A stretch of DNA of 29,964 nucleotides from Selaginella moellendorffii (GCF_000143415.4 NW_003314304.1:1203846-1233809), one strand, 5' to 3'; counted from the first letter of the stretch, positions 8,833-17,590 are shown. Translations and numbers: made by a program. The notes: a model not told the origin generated them from the sequence alone.

Positions 8833-9039
8833 CAATTTTGGCTTCCTTTTATGTTATATAAAGGAGGATAGGATATAGGGTTAAGCATTCTGGTTCAACG
8901 CCAGTCTAGGAACTAAGCCTTTTTGTCTTGTCCTTATTCTTCTCCAGTAATCAAGTTCAGCTTGTTTCCGGTCCCTGCGGCTTGGTTCCTGACAGTTTGA
9001 ATCAGAATCCCTTCTTGCTCTTGTCTTCAAGTTCTCGGC

Positions 9040-9955
9040 ATGGTTTCGATCGAGCAACTCATGCAGCAACTCCAGCAGTTACAACTCGAGAATCAACGAC
9101 TCCAGCAGGTCTTACAACAATCATCGTCTACATCTCGTCCTCCAGAACCAAAAGTCAGCTTACCAGCCAAGTTTGATGGCAAACGCTCTCAATTTCGGGG
9201 TTTTGTGAATCAAGTCAAGTTGGTGTTTCGTCTCCATTCTCATTGGTACCTGACAGTGGCTTTACAAGTGGGTCTCGTGGGAACTCTCCTCACCGGGTCA
9301 GCTTTGAAGTGGTTTGCTCCTCTACTTGAGAAGGATTCAACGTTACTTGATTCATGGAATGCTTTTTACCAAGAGTTTGAAGCGGCTTTTGGTGACATGG
9401 ATCGCGAGCGCACGGCGTCAAACAAGCTTCGATGACTTCGTCAAAGTTCCCGTTCCGCCTCCGAGTTTCGGCAAATAGCTTGCGACATTAGTTGGGACAA
9501 TGCGGCTCTCCGCAATCACTTCCGTGAACGTCTTCGAGACGATGTCAAGGATCTACTCATTACGTTCGCCGACCCTGACTCTCTTGAGAATGCCATCGCC
9601 CAAGCAATTTGATGCGACAATCAGCTCTTCAAACGGCGTCAAGAGAAACGATCACGGTCCGCCCTCCGAGTTTCGGTTCAACCAAGTCAGGGTTCTAAAG
9701 AAACTACAACCCCACCTCAAGAAACTGAGCCGATGTAAGTTGATACGCTTCGTCCTCGTGGTCCCCTCAGTCCCACCGAGAAACATCGAACCCTTCAAGC
9801 CAATTTGTGTCTATATTGTGGTGGAGCGGGACATCGGATTCCTGGGTGCCCTAATCGGCAACGCATTCAAGCTCGGGTTGTGGATGCTCCCTCCGTCGAG
9901 TCGGGAAAAGAGGAGGTCCAGTCTGAATAGGAGCATTTCGGCTGGACAGGCGTAA
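9040..9955 (+). pseudogene. gag: Chromovirus gag, broken (plus-strand arm)
   Basis: ATG 9040 starts a Gln/Leu-rich N-terminus (coiled, residues 1-35). A capsid-like domain follows: PAKFDGKRSQFRGFVNQV, then TGSALKWFAPLLEKDS, typical of Ty3 Gag. A TGA at 9433-9435 interrupts it where the other arm has CGA; the same frame then continues to a TGA at 9610-9612 shared with the other arm. Further along, the zinc knuckle CLYCGGAGHRIPGC (C-x2-C-x4-H-x4-C) is readable near 9808-9850. Additional stops and a frame change before the protease are shared with the minus copy. The product would be a nucleocapsid protein if intact; here it is dead. Confidence 0.85.
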
Positions 9956-10047
9956 GTCTGCTCCGAAAAGTTCGCCCTCGGAAGTTGCCCTATCTTCGAT
10001 TCCGGCCACTAGCACTAGTAAGCCCTTTCTTTGTCAAATCCGAATTT

Positions 10048-10302
10048 CTAGCTCCGACGGTTGTCAAATTCATGTTGCGGCACTCCTCGACAGTGGCGCC
10101 ACTGGCAATTTGATTGATCGACATTTTATCTTATAACATAATCTGAAGCTTCGTCTCCGTTCTGATCCAATTGGGTTGACAGTTGCGGACGGTAGGCCTA
10201 TGACATCCAGCGATATTACTGAAGAAACGGTGCCTCTCAAGGTCTCCCTCGGTAGTATCTCATGCACGGTTTCCTTCAACATCACTTCAATTCCTGACAC
10301 TC
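10048..10302 (+). pseudogene. Chromovirus aspartic protease, truncated (plus-strand arm)
   Basis: The frame encodes the catalytic LLDSGATGNLID block near 10087-10122, a DSG-type retropepsin active site. After a TAA (at about 10135) where Gln is expected come the TVADGRPM segment and the SLGSISCTVSFNI beta-strand region. The segment stops at 10302, before the conserved ILGLPW flap or helix region still present in the minus-strand copy. Confidence 0.8.
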
Positions 10303-10314
10303 TTCCTGACACTC
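10291..10314 (+). repeat. 12-bp tandem duplication at the inverted-repeat junction
   Basis: TTCCTGACACTC occurs twice in direct succession, 10291-10302 and 10303-10314. The first copy ends the plus-strand arm; the second abuts the LTR remnant of the minus-strand element. A duplicated short segment at an inversion breakpoint is a typical sign of template switching during DNA repair. Confidence 0.9.
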
Positions 10315-10364
10315 AACGGTCAACTCTCGGTCAACGGTCGTCGGTCAGATCGTCACACCACCTC

Positions 10365-10565
10365 CCCTCCTTCGAGAGCCGAGCTTGTTCGGATACCTAC
10401 GATGAAAGTCGGTGACGGCATCGTGAGTGTGTTGCAGCTGAGCAGCAGATTCCTAAAAGCGTTCACTTGGCGGGTAACCAACCCAATCGACTAGATAGTA
10501 AAGGTGTCATCGAATGAACTTCGAATCCAGAATCTCGTTGACCTCATACTCCAAGTCGTTGTCGA
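10365..10565 (-). pseudogene. Chromodomain at the end of the integrase, two internal stops
   Basis: Reading leftward, the frame gives EYEVNEILDSKFIR, a TGA at 10507-10509, HLYYLVDWVGYPPSERF, a TAG at 10453-10455, then ESAAQLQHTHDAVTDFHRR and a basic tail to the LTR start. This is the chromodomain pattern: an acidic beta-strand, then YLVxWxGY, then W/E-containing helix. The second stop replaces the expected Trp. Chromodomains direct chromovirus integration to heterochromatin; that role is from family knowledge. The tail runs into the 3' LTR (TGTGACG) without a spacer, so the coding region reached the LTR boundary. Confidence 0.85.
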
Positions 10566-11778
10566 TGGTGACGGGAGCAGGTGGTGGAGGTGTACGACTA
10601 GGAAGAGTATTTGGATAATAAGGTTCGAGTAGCGAGACGTGGAAGACCGGATGGATGTGCATCGAGGAGGGAAGCTCCAAACAATAAGCCACATCGTTGA
10701 TCTGGGCAGCCACCGGGAACGGATCGAGGCGTTGGTAGTCAAACTTCTCACAAGGGCGAGTAGTCTTGATGTTGTGCCGAAGAAGCTAAACTTGATCACC
10801 CACCTGATAAACTGGACCATCCTTTCGATACCGATCGGCAGCAATTTTTTGATATTCTTGTGCCTCTATAAGGTGTTGGTGTAGCGTAGACTTGACATAT
10901 TGGAGTTGTGCGAGCCGATCTTCGGCAAATGGATTTACTGAGCTCCCGGATGTGTCAAAATTCCAGCGTGGATGATATCCCGTCAAGGTGTAGAAAGGAG
11001 AGACACAGGTTGAAGCATGCTTCGTGTTGTTGTATGAGAACTCTACTAAAGGAAGTAGTGTCAACCAATCATCCCGCTGATAATTGATGAAGCAGCGTAA
11101 ATACTGCTCGAGGGTCTGAATTGTACGTTCAGATTGACCGTCGGACTCAGGATGATAGCCGGAAGATAATGATCGCTTAATTTTGAGAAGCTCGAGAAGT
11201 CGTTGCCAGAACTTGACAATGAATTGCGGTCTACGATCGCTTACAATGTTGTCGGGAAGGCCATGAAGTCAGAAAACACCGTTTATAACCAAGTCAGCTG
11301 TATCCTCATAAGAGGTAGTCTTTGTGCACGGTAAGAAATGAGCCATCTTGGTGAGGCAATCTAGAACCACGAGCACAGTGTCAAACCCTTGAACTGGTGA
11401 AAGGTCAGTCACAAAGTCCATCGAGATACAAGACCAAGGTGTAGTCGGAGCTGGAAGCGGTTGAAGAAGACCATACGGACGATGACGAGGAATCTTGGCA
11501 CAGGCACAGATGTCATAGGTACGGATAAACTCTTCCACGGATTGTCGAAGACGAGGCCACCAAAAGTTACGACTGATTACCTCCACTATTTTTGTAACGC
11601 CAAAGTGCCCAGCAAGTGGAGTGTCATGATGAGACTGCAGCACTTGAAGGCGAGAATTACCTGGTGGAACGTAAACCAAGTCCCTACAAAGAAGTAAGCT
11701 GTCGGAGAACCGGAACTGATCATAGTTGCATCGAGAATTGGAAGTAGCATTGCCAGCAAGATGACCCAAGACGTCCTA
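10566..11778 (-). pseudogene. Chromovirus integrase, broken by stops
   Basis: The zinc-binding N-terminal domain is visible as HHDTPLAGHFGVTK, FWWPRLRQSV and TYDICACAK. The first Cys of the expected CxxC appears as Tyr, so zinc binding is probably lost. The catalytic core shows Asp in SMDFVTDLSP, Asp in IVSDRRPQF and Glu in ESDGQSERTIQ, the DD35E triad. A KTAADRYRKDG-like segment (here KIAADRYRKDG) and GDQV precede the C-terminal domain. Stops lie at 11776-11778 (TAG), 11269-11271 (TGA) and 10786-10788 (TAG); otherwise the same frame can be followed for over 1 kb. The integrase inserts element cDNA into the genome; this copy cannot be translated intact. Confidence 0.88.
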
Positions 11779-11914
11779 GGCTAACGTATCGGAAACAAGA
11801 TCGGAACGGATCTGGTCAAAGTGACTGGAGTCGGAAGGCGTAACATGAAATGCAAGAGCTTGAAGATATTCTGGGTCGAGTACCACTTGTTTCTGCTGAT
11901 CAAACTCAATATCA

Positions 11915-12616
11915 TCAGCTTGCGGGGCCAAATATGCTCGTCGAGAGAGCATCTGACTGAACCTGCTGGCTACCAGGACGATACTTGATCTCAAAGTCAA
12001 AACGAGAGAGAATCTGGTGGGTCCAATGAGCTTGACGTCCATTGAGAACTTGAGCTTGAGTGAAGTACACCATATTGCGATGGTCAGTGAAGACAGTGAC
12101 CTTGTGCGGTGAACCTTCAAGAAACCGGCACCATTCCTGGAAACAGTCCACAATGGCAAGAAGTTCCTTGTCATGGATCTCGTAGTTGATCTCGGCAGCA
12201 ATAAACTTCCGAGAATGGAACGCCACAGGATGAAGTTCTTTGTCGGAGCCATACTGAAACAGAATACCTCCTAAGGCGAAATTAGATGCATCTGTCTCCA
12301 TCACAAAGGGCTTGGTCGGATCAGGATGAAGTACAATCGGAGTAGAGGTGAAGGCAAACTTGAGCGTGATAAACGCATTTTCAGCTGCCATAGTCCATAC
12401 GAAAAGAACGTCCTTCTTGGTGAGTTGGTGCAATGGAAGTACAATCTCAGAAAAGTCCTTGATGAAACGTCGGTAGAAGTTGGCAAACCCCAGAAAACAC
12501 TGAACATCACGGGCAGTCTTTGGAGATTCCCACTCAAGCACTACAAGAACCTTTGCAGGATCCATAGAAATACCACATAACTCAAAAACTCGACCTGATT
12601 TTGGTGGAATTGGCAT
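11915..12616 (-). pseudogene. Chromovirus RT thumb and RNase H domain
   Basis: This is an open 233-codon frame. The first third carries the RT connection motif (CFLGFANFYRRFIKDFS), universal in Ty3 RTs. RNase H follows: FVMETDASNFALGGILFQ (first catalytic Asp), YEIHDKELLAIV (Glu), VFTDHRNMVYF (Asp), then a RAHWTHQILSRFDFEIKYRPG-like block shortened in my quote to RFDFEIKYRPGS, and SDALS where these elements usually have the last Asp in an ADALSR motif. The segment is out of frame with the upstream YLDD segment. Confidence 0.9.
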
Positions 12617-13259
12617 TTCTCTAACTTGACGTAAAGACCATGTGGAGGAAGTCGTGCTAGCACTTGACGAAAATGTTGCTGATGGTCCTCCTTCGTCTTC
12701 GAAAAAATCAAGATGTCATCCAAATAAATAATAACAAACCAATCGAGGAAGTCACGAAAAACATCATCCACTCATCACCAGGACGGATACGAATCAAGTT
12801 GTAAGCGCCGCGAAGGTCGATCTTCGTGAAATATCAAGCACCATGTAAACGTTCGAGAATCTCAGAAATCAATGGAAGCGGATACCGGTTGCAAATTGTG
12901 ATCCTGTTGAGCTCGCGATAATCAACCACGAGCCAAAGAGAGCCATCCTTCTTCTTAACAAAGAAGATAGGAGCACCTGCAGGGGACTTGGAGTGGCGAA
13001 TGAAGCCATTAGTGAGATTGTCGTTGATATACTCGTGTAGAGCGTTTAACTCGACTGGAGATAAACCGTAGATCGGGCCAAACGGAGGTGTCTTGCCATC
13101 CATAGTGTCAATCGGGCAATCATAAGGACAATGTTCAGGAAGTCGGCTAGCTTGGACCTTGTCGAAAACATCAATAAAATCTTGGTATACCATCGGGAGA
13201 GCACTTGGAGCAGATGTAGTAGGAGTTGAAGCTGGAGTCACCATCATGGCAAAGACCAT
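12541..13259 (-). pseudogene. Chromovirus reverse transcriptase, internal deletion and frameshifts
   Basis: From 13259 leftward the frame gives the N-terminal RT region: [37 protein letters not shown] and [20 protein letters not shown] follows at 12834-12836, then [19 protein letters not shown], which holds the first catalytic Asp. Near 12770-12782 the sequence jumps straight to the MDDVFRDF block. The roughly 30 residues that family members have here, including the MPFGL-type motif, are missing and the frame changes. The YLDD box is intact at 12726-12715. Polymerase activity is therefore lost. The position just left of the protease and the order RT then RNase H are standard for Ty3/gypsy. 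Confidence 0.9.
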
Positions 13260-13260
13260 G

Positions 13261-13690
13261 TTAGGTTGAGTACAACCGGCACGAACAAATTTTTGCCAAT
13301 GAGATGAGAGAAATACGGATCGGAAAACTTGTCGAAGTCGAAATCAAAGCTGGAGTTGTTGTCGTCAGAGTTGGAACTGAGGCGACCACGATACAAGTTA
13401 TCCAATCAATCTCCGGATTGAAAGCCTCAAACCAAGGAAGACCAAGAATAACCAGAGTGTCAGGAATTGAAGTGATGTTGAAGGAAACCGTGCATGAGAT
13501 ACTACCGAGGGAGACCTTGAGAGGCACCGTTTCTTCAGTAATATCGCTGGATGTCATAGGCCTACCGTCCGCAACTGTCAACCCAATTGGATCAGAACGG
13601 AGACGAAGCTTCAGATTATGTTATAAGATAAAATGTCGATCAATCAAATTGCCAGTGGCGCCACTGTCGAGGAGTGCCGCAACATGAATT
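13261..13690 (-). pseudogene. Chromovirus aspartic protease (minus-strand copy)
   Basis: The catalytic LLDSGATGNLID block lies at 13674-13639 on the minus strand, with DSG at 13668-13660. A TAA at 13623-13621 interrupts the frame where Gln is likely. Then come TVADGRPMTSSDI, the SLGSISCTVSFNI strand region and the conserved ILGLPWFEAFNPEIDW. This last part is missing from the plus-strand arm. Retropepsins cut the Gag-Pol polyprotein; this one is broken. Confidence 0.88.
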
Positions 13691-14917
13691 TGACAACCGT
13701 CGGAGCTAGAAATTCGGATTTGACAAAGAAAGGGCTTACTAGTGCTAGTGGCCGGAATAGGGCAACTTCCGAGGGCGAACTTTTCGGAGCAGACTTACGC
13801 CTGTCCAGCCGAAATGCTCCTATTCAGACTGGACCTCCTCTTTTCCCGACTCGACGGAGGGAGCATCCACAACCCGAGCTTGAATGCGTTGCCGATTAGG
13901 GCACCCAGGAATCCGATGTCCCGCTCCACCACAATATAGACACAAATTGGCTTGAAGGGTTCGATGTTTCTCGGTGGGACTGAGGGGACCACGAGGACGA
14001 AGCGTATCAACTTACATCGGCTCAGTTTCTTGAGGTGGGGTTGTAGTTTCTTTAGAACCCTGACTTGGTTGAACCGAAACTCGGAGGGCGGACCGTGATC
14101 GTTTCTCTTGACGCCGTTTGAAGAGCTGATTGTCGCATCAAATTGCTTGGGCGATGGCATTCTCAAGAGAGTCAGGGTCGGCGAACGTAATGAGTAGATC
14201 CTTGACATCGTCTCGAAGACGTTCACGGAAGTGATTGCGGAGAGCCGCGTTGTCCCAACTAATGTCGCAAGCTATTTGCCGAAACTCGGAGGCGGAACGG
14301 GAACTTTGACGAAGTCGTCGAAGCTTGTTTGATGCCGTGCGCTCGCGATCCACGTCACCAAAAGCCGCTTCAAACTCTTGGTAAAAAGCATTCCATGAAT
14401 CAAGTAACGTTGAATCCTTCTCAAGTAGAGGAGCAAACCACTTCAAAGCTGACCCGGTGAGGAGAGTTCCCACGAGACCCACTTGTAAAGCCGCTGTCAG
14501 GTACCAATGAGAATGGAGACGAAACACCAACTTGACTTGATTCACAAAACCCCGAAATTGAGAGCGTTTGCCATCAAACTTGGCTGGTAAGCTGACTTTT
14601 GGTTCTGGAGGACGAGATGTAGACGATGATTGTTGTAAGACCTGCTGGAGTCATTGATTCTCGAGTTGTAACTGCTGGAGTTGCTGCGTGAGTTGCTCGA
14701 TCGAAACCATGCCGAGAACTTGAAGACAAGAGCAAGAAGGGATTCTGATTCAAACTGTCAGGAACCAAGCCGCAGGGACCGGAAACAAGCTGAACTTGAT
14801 TACTGGAGAAGAATAAGGACAAGACAAAAAGGCTTAGTTCCTAGACTGGCGTTGAACCAGAATGCTTAACCCTATATCCTATCCTCCTTTATATAACATA
14901 AAAGGAAGCCAAAATTG
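13455..14917 (-). repeat. Right arm of the 1.47-kb inverted repeat
   Basis: This is the reverse complement of 8833-10302. The arms are 1463 and 1470 bp, separated by 3152 bp of pol sequence. I counted seven substitutions, all transitions at CpG sites, and one 7-bp indel (CTTCGAT present in the plus arm). That is about 99.5 percent identity. Confidence 0.95.
13790..14710 (-). pseudogene. gag: Chromovirus gag (minus-strand copy)
   Basis: ATG at 14710 matches ATG 9040 of the other arm. A TGA at 14653-14651, near residue 20, replaces the CGA (Arg) found in the plus arm. The capsid part then reads through the place where the plus arm has its own private stop (NKLRRLRQSSR here). A shared TGA at 14140-14138 and a shared TAA at 14014-14012 follow. 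The zinc knuckle CLYCGGAGHRIPGC is readable near 13900-13950. A 7-bp deletion relative to the plus arm (near 13785) shifts the frame before the protease. Confidence 0.87.
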
Positions 14918-15060
14918 GACTTAGGCTATTTTGGCCCTTAACCTTGGTTTAAGCTTAAACCGAGTTTAGCTGTTAACCTTGCTTCCGTGTGACGATTAGG
15001 TCAGTCGGTCGTCGGTCAACGGTCAACTCTTGGTCAACGGTCAACGGTCAGATCGTCACA
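14885..15060 (-). promoter_or_regulatory. 5' LTR U3 region with TATA box and W-box array
   Basis: On the minus strand the LTR starts at 15060 with TGTGACGATC. Four TTGACC motifs (the WRKY-binding W-box, TTGAC[C/T]) plus two TGACC variants fall within about 60 bp. A TATATAAA box lies at 14895-14888, about 165 bp from the LTR start. A 9-bp inverted repeat, TGTGACGAT at 14988-14996 and ATCGTCACA at 15052-15060, bounds the array. W-boxes would suggest stress- or defence-linked transcription; that is inference. The LTR 3' boundary and PBS were not located. Confidence 0.65.
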
Positions 15061-15212
15061 TTCCGTGTTACGAACACGGCCGGGATCCCGGCCGTGTTCA
15101 CCGTGTTTCACGAACACGGCCATGGGTCGTGTTCCCACGGCCGTGTTCGTGAACAGTGGTCCGTGTTACTAACACGGACCACTGTTCAGAATATTCTCGT
15201 GCAGAATATTCT
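15061..15212. repeat. Dense palindrome cluster built from CCGTGTT / AACACGG motifs
   Basis: Nine copies of CCGTGTT or its complement (one as TCGTGTT) occur in 15063-15177. They form nested inverted repeats: a 16-bp perfect palindrome GGCCGGGATCCCGGCC (15078-15093), GGCCGTGTTC at 15090-15099 paired with GAACACGGCC at 15112-15121, and an 18-bp perfect stem with a 1-nt loop (GAACAGTGGTCCGTGTTA at 15151-15168 and its complement at 15170-15187). Two copies of CAGAATATTCT, itself nearly palindromic, follow at 15187-15197 and 15202-15212. It is CpG-rich and abuts the LTR start at 15060. The stem contains CAGTGGTCCG...CGGACCACTG, which resembles hAT-type terminal inverted repeats. Confidence 0.85.
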
Positions 15213-15337
15213 GGTTTTAGGGCGCACGGCATCACATGACAATCCAGCCAGGGCACACCATTTCAGGGCACAACAGCAGCAATCCAAGGCAAACAAGCAT
15301 GGCGTAGCAATCCAGCATACTGCAAAAGCATCCTTCT

Positions 15338-16806
15338 TTGCAATGGTGGGATGAGGTAAGTGTTCTTAAGAGCAGGGAGCATGGCCATAAATTATGGTCA
15401 TGCAAATACTGCCCAATGGTGAACAAACTAAGTGGTGTTGATCGTGTGCGAGCTCATCTGTTAGGAGAAGGCCCAGGCAGCAAGGATATTGTGAGTTGTC
15501 CTCTCATCCCAGGTAACAAGAAAGCGGATCTGCTCAATATGCAAAAGGTTATTGATTCCGAGAAAGGGGCAAGGGGGAAGAAACGGCTGAATGAATCTGG
15601 TGGTGCTTCTATGAGAATGGATGGCAATGTCCAAGGATTTCCACCGGTGGTATCATCCCAGTCAAGTGGAAGTGGCTGCAGTTCCCTGTTTTTTAGCAAA
15701 CAGAGTCAAGTCCATATTGTTGATTCGATGGATCCTGAGCGGAAGAACAGAGTTGATGTGGCTATCGGAAGATTTTTCTGGAATGAACACATTCCATTTG
15801 TCAAGGCTCGGTCACCTTACTTCCTCAACATGATACAGGAAGTTGCCAGGCATGGTGTGCCTTTGATGCACCACCAAAATATGATGATCTCCGGGATAAG
15901 CTTTTGGTGAAAGAGAAACGATTCATTGACATTGAGATGGCGTCCTTGAGGAAGCAGTGGGAGCAGAGGGGTGCAACCATATGCGCAGACGGGTGGGCAG
16001 ATAGCAGGAATCGGCATATCATGGGGCTTGTGGCATATAGTCAAGGACGAGGAGCTTTTTTGAAGGCTATCAACATTTCCTTAACAGAAAAAACAGCTGA
16101 AAATACTCTGCGCTGCTGGGAAGAAGGCATTAACATTGTAGGTGCAGAGAACATTGTCATGGTTGTGACCGATGGGGAAAATGCAAACAGAGCAGCAGCA
16201 GCACTTTTGCAACAGAGGTACCCGAAAATTCAATGGGTAGCATGTTTTGCCCATTGCTTGAACAATGCCTTGAAAGACTTCGGTGTACTTCCATGGATGG
16301 CAACACTTCTGGAGCGTGGAAAATCTTTGGTGATCTTCGTTAGAAACCACTCTCATATAGTGGCACTGCTGGCGGAGTTTACTCACAAGCGATTGCTGCG
16401 TTATTGTGATACCAGCTTCGGCTACAACTTCATTATGATGGAGAGGCTGGTGGAGCTCCGAGAAGCTTTACAACAGATGTTCGTATGCCCTGCGTACAGA
16501 GCAAGGCCTGAGTCGAAGTCGAGAGTAGGAAGGGACAGTTATGCAACGGTTTTTGATGACAGTTTCTGGCAACAGGTTAAGGACATGCTAGAGGTGTCCA
16601 AGGATGTTATGCTGCTTCTTCGTGTTGTGGACGGTGATATACCTGCGATTGGAAAGATATATGAGTGCATGAACAGGTTGGATGCAAGTTTAGAGGAAGG
16701 ACAGTCGGATTATGGCAGGTACAGGGAACTTCATCAGATCATGTCTAATAGGTGGCATGAGTATCAACCAGAACTCCTGACCGATAGAGGAAGAAGAAAC
16801 TGGTAG
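15338..16806 (+). pseudogene. hAT-superfamily transposase (BED finger, DUF659), frameshifted and truncated
   Basis: The first frame (15338-15910) carries a BED-type zinc finger: WSCKYC, then RVRAHLLGEG and VSCPLIP. It continues into the DUF659 start (ARSPYFLNMIQEVARHG). A one-base shift near 15862-15873 moves the reading to the frame ending at 16806, where KYDDLRDKLLVKEKR continues the same domain. There GATICADGWADSRNRH holds the first RNase H-like Asp, NIVMVVTDGENAN the second, and VACFAHCLNNALKDFG the conserved Cys/His motif. The C-terminal hATC dimerisation domain with the catalytic Glu is absent; the frame stops at 16804-16806. The family cuts and pastes hAT DNA. Domain identity is strong, and the element ends were not confirmed. 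A GTAAGT at 15356 could be a splice donor. Confidence 0.88.
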
Positions 16807-16894
16807 TTTAGAGGGATCCTGAAAAGATATAGGCAATATTTTTCAATGCTCATACCAGTGATGTCTCTCGACGACGAGACAACTACTTCAACAT

Positions 16895-17590
16895 TTGGTG
16901 TTCAAGAAGGTGAACTTCATTATAGCCGTTGACAGACAAATGAAGGCGTTCAACCCGAATCTCTCAGAAATGACAATTAACGGGAAAGAAGATACAGAAA
17001 GAAAACCAGAAAGGAATCATGACTCAAATGAGGACTCTATACCCCACATACTCAAGAAACTTCTCAAAGGCAAAAACCAAAAAACAAAACCAAAGTATTC
17101 GGAACTGAAACCCGGAGTCTGGTCCACGAAATGCAAAACCGAAGGTCATGCATCCAATCCAATGAATGCAGATTTCAAGTACCTCGATGCCAAATATGTG
17201 ACAGAGAAGGTCACACAGTACAAACTTGTTGACAGCGATGTATACTGAAGTCCAACAAGTGTCAAATTTCAATCGTCAAGATAATTGGCCTTCATATCTG
17301 AATGATCAGCCGAAGTATCCGAATGATAGGAACGCATGGAGCTACCGAGGACAACCTCAAAATGATCGAAGAAGGGATGATTATCACAAACCTTATGGCA
17401 ATCCATATGGCCAACTAAACCAGCAATATACAAACCATGGCTATCAAGGCCAACCTTATCAACAAGCACCAAATTACCAACAATATGAGAGGATGATGCA
17501 GCCGCAACTACGCAGCTATCAAGACGCTAAAAATACAAATCAGAATCGAAAACTGACTTCTTGTTCTGTTTGCAATCATCATCGTGTTCA
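16895..17590 (+). pseudogene. gag: Degenerate gag of the same family as 1977-4358
   Basis: LKPGVWSTKCKTEGH (17107-17151) matches LKAGVWCTKCKNEGH of the first Gag, with the first knuckle Cys changed to Ser. The second knuckle, CQICDREGHTVQTC, is intact but in another frame (17188-17229), so a frameshift separates them. A third segment (about 17226-17560) encodes a Tyr/Gln/Asn/Pro-rich disordered region like that of the first Gag. The capsid region is missing or unrecognisable; the left edge meets the hAT pseudogene within 16807-16920. The right edge gives way to pyrophosphatase-like sequence at about 17590. Confidence 0.75.

Larger units (their letters stand above)
8833..10302 (+). mobile_element. 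Partial chromovirus copy, left arm of the inverted repeat
   Basis: This plus-strand segment is almost identical to the reverse complement of 13455-14917. It begins inside the LTR, 22 bases before a TATATAAA box (8855-8862), and runs through the leader, gag and the start of the protease. It ends abruptly at 10302 and joins an LTR remnant of the minus-strand copy. Seven base differences and one 7-bp length difference were counted between the arms by eye. It lacks RT, RNase H, integrase and both element ends, so it cannot be a complete insertion. Confidence 0.93.
10313..15060 (-). mobile_element. Ty3/gypsy chromovirus, decayed but nearly complete
   Basis: On the minus strand this reads LTR (start at 15060), leader, gag, protease, RT, RNase H, integrase, chromodomain and 3' LTR start (10357). 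Both LTR starts share TGTGACGATCTGACCG. Only about 45 bp of the 3' LTR remain (10313-10357) before the junction with the plus-strand arm, so LTR length, TSD and PBS could not be established. The gene order and the C-terminal chromodomain define a chromovirus. At least ten in-frame stops and one RT deletion make it inactive. Confidence 0.93.

Noticed and set aside
13304-13939. Plus-strand ORFs of 127, 88 and 65 codons
   Set aside because: They are antisense to the chromovirus protease and gag, which carry the recognisable motifs.
14988-15060. 73-bp segment with 9-bp terminal inverted repeats as an independent MITE
   Set aside because: The right end is the LTR start shared with the 3' LTR remnant at 10357, so the segment is better explained as LTR sequence.
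8833-15060. Two independent head-to-head chromovirus insertions
   Set aside because: The left copy lacks element ends and joins the 3' LTR remnant through a 12-bp duplicated segment; fold-back rearrangement fits better.
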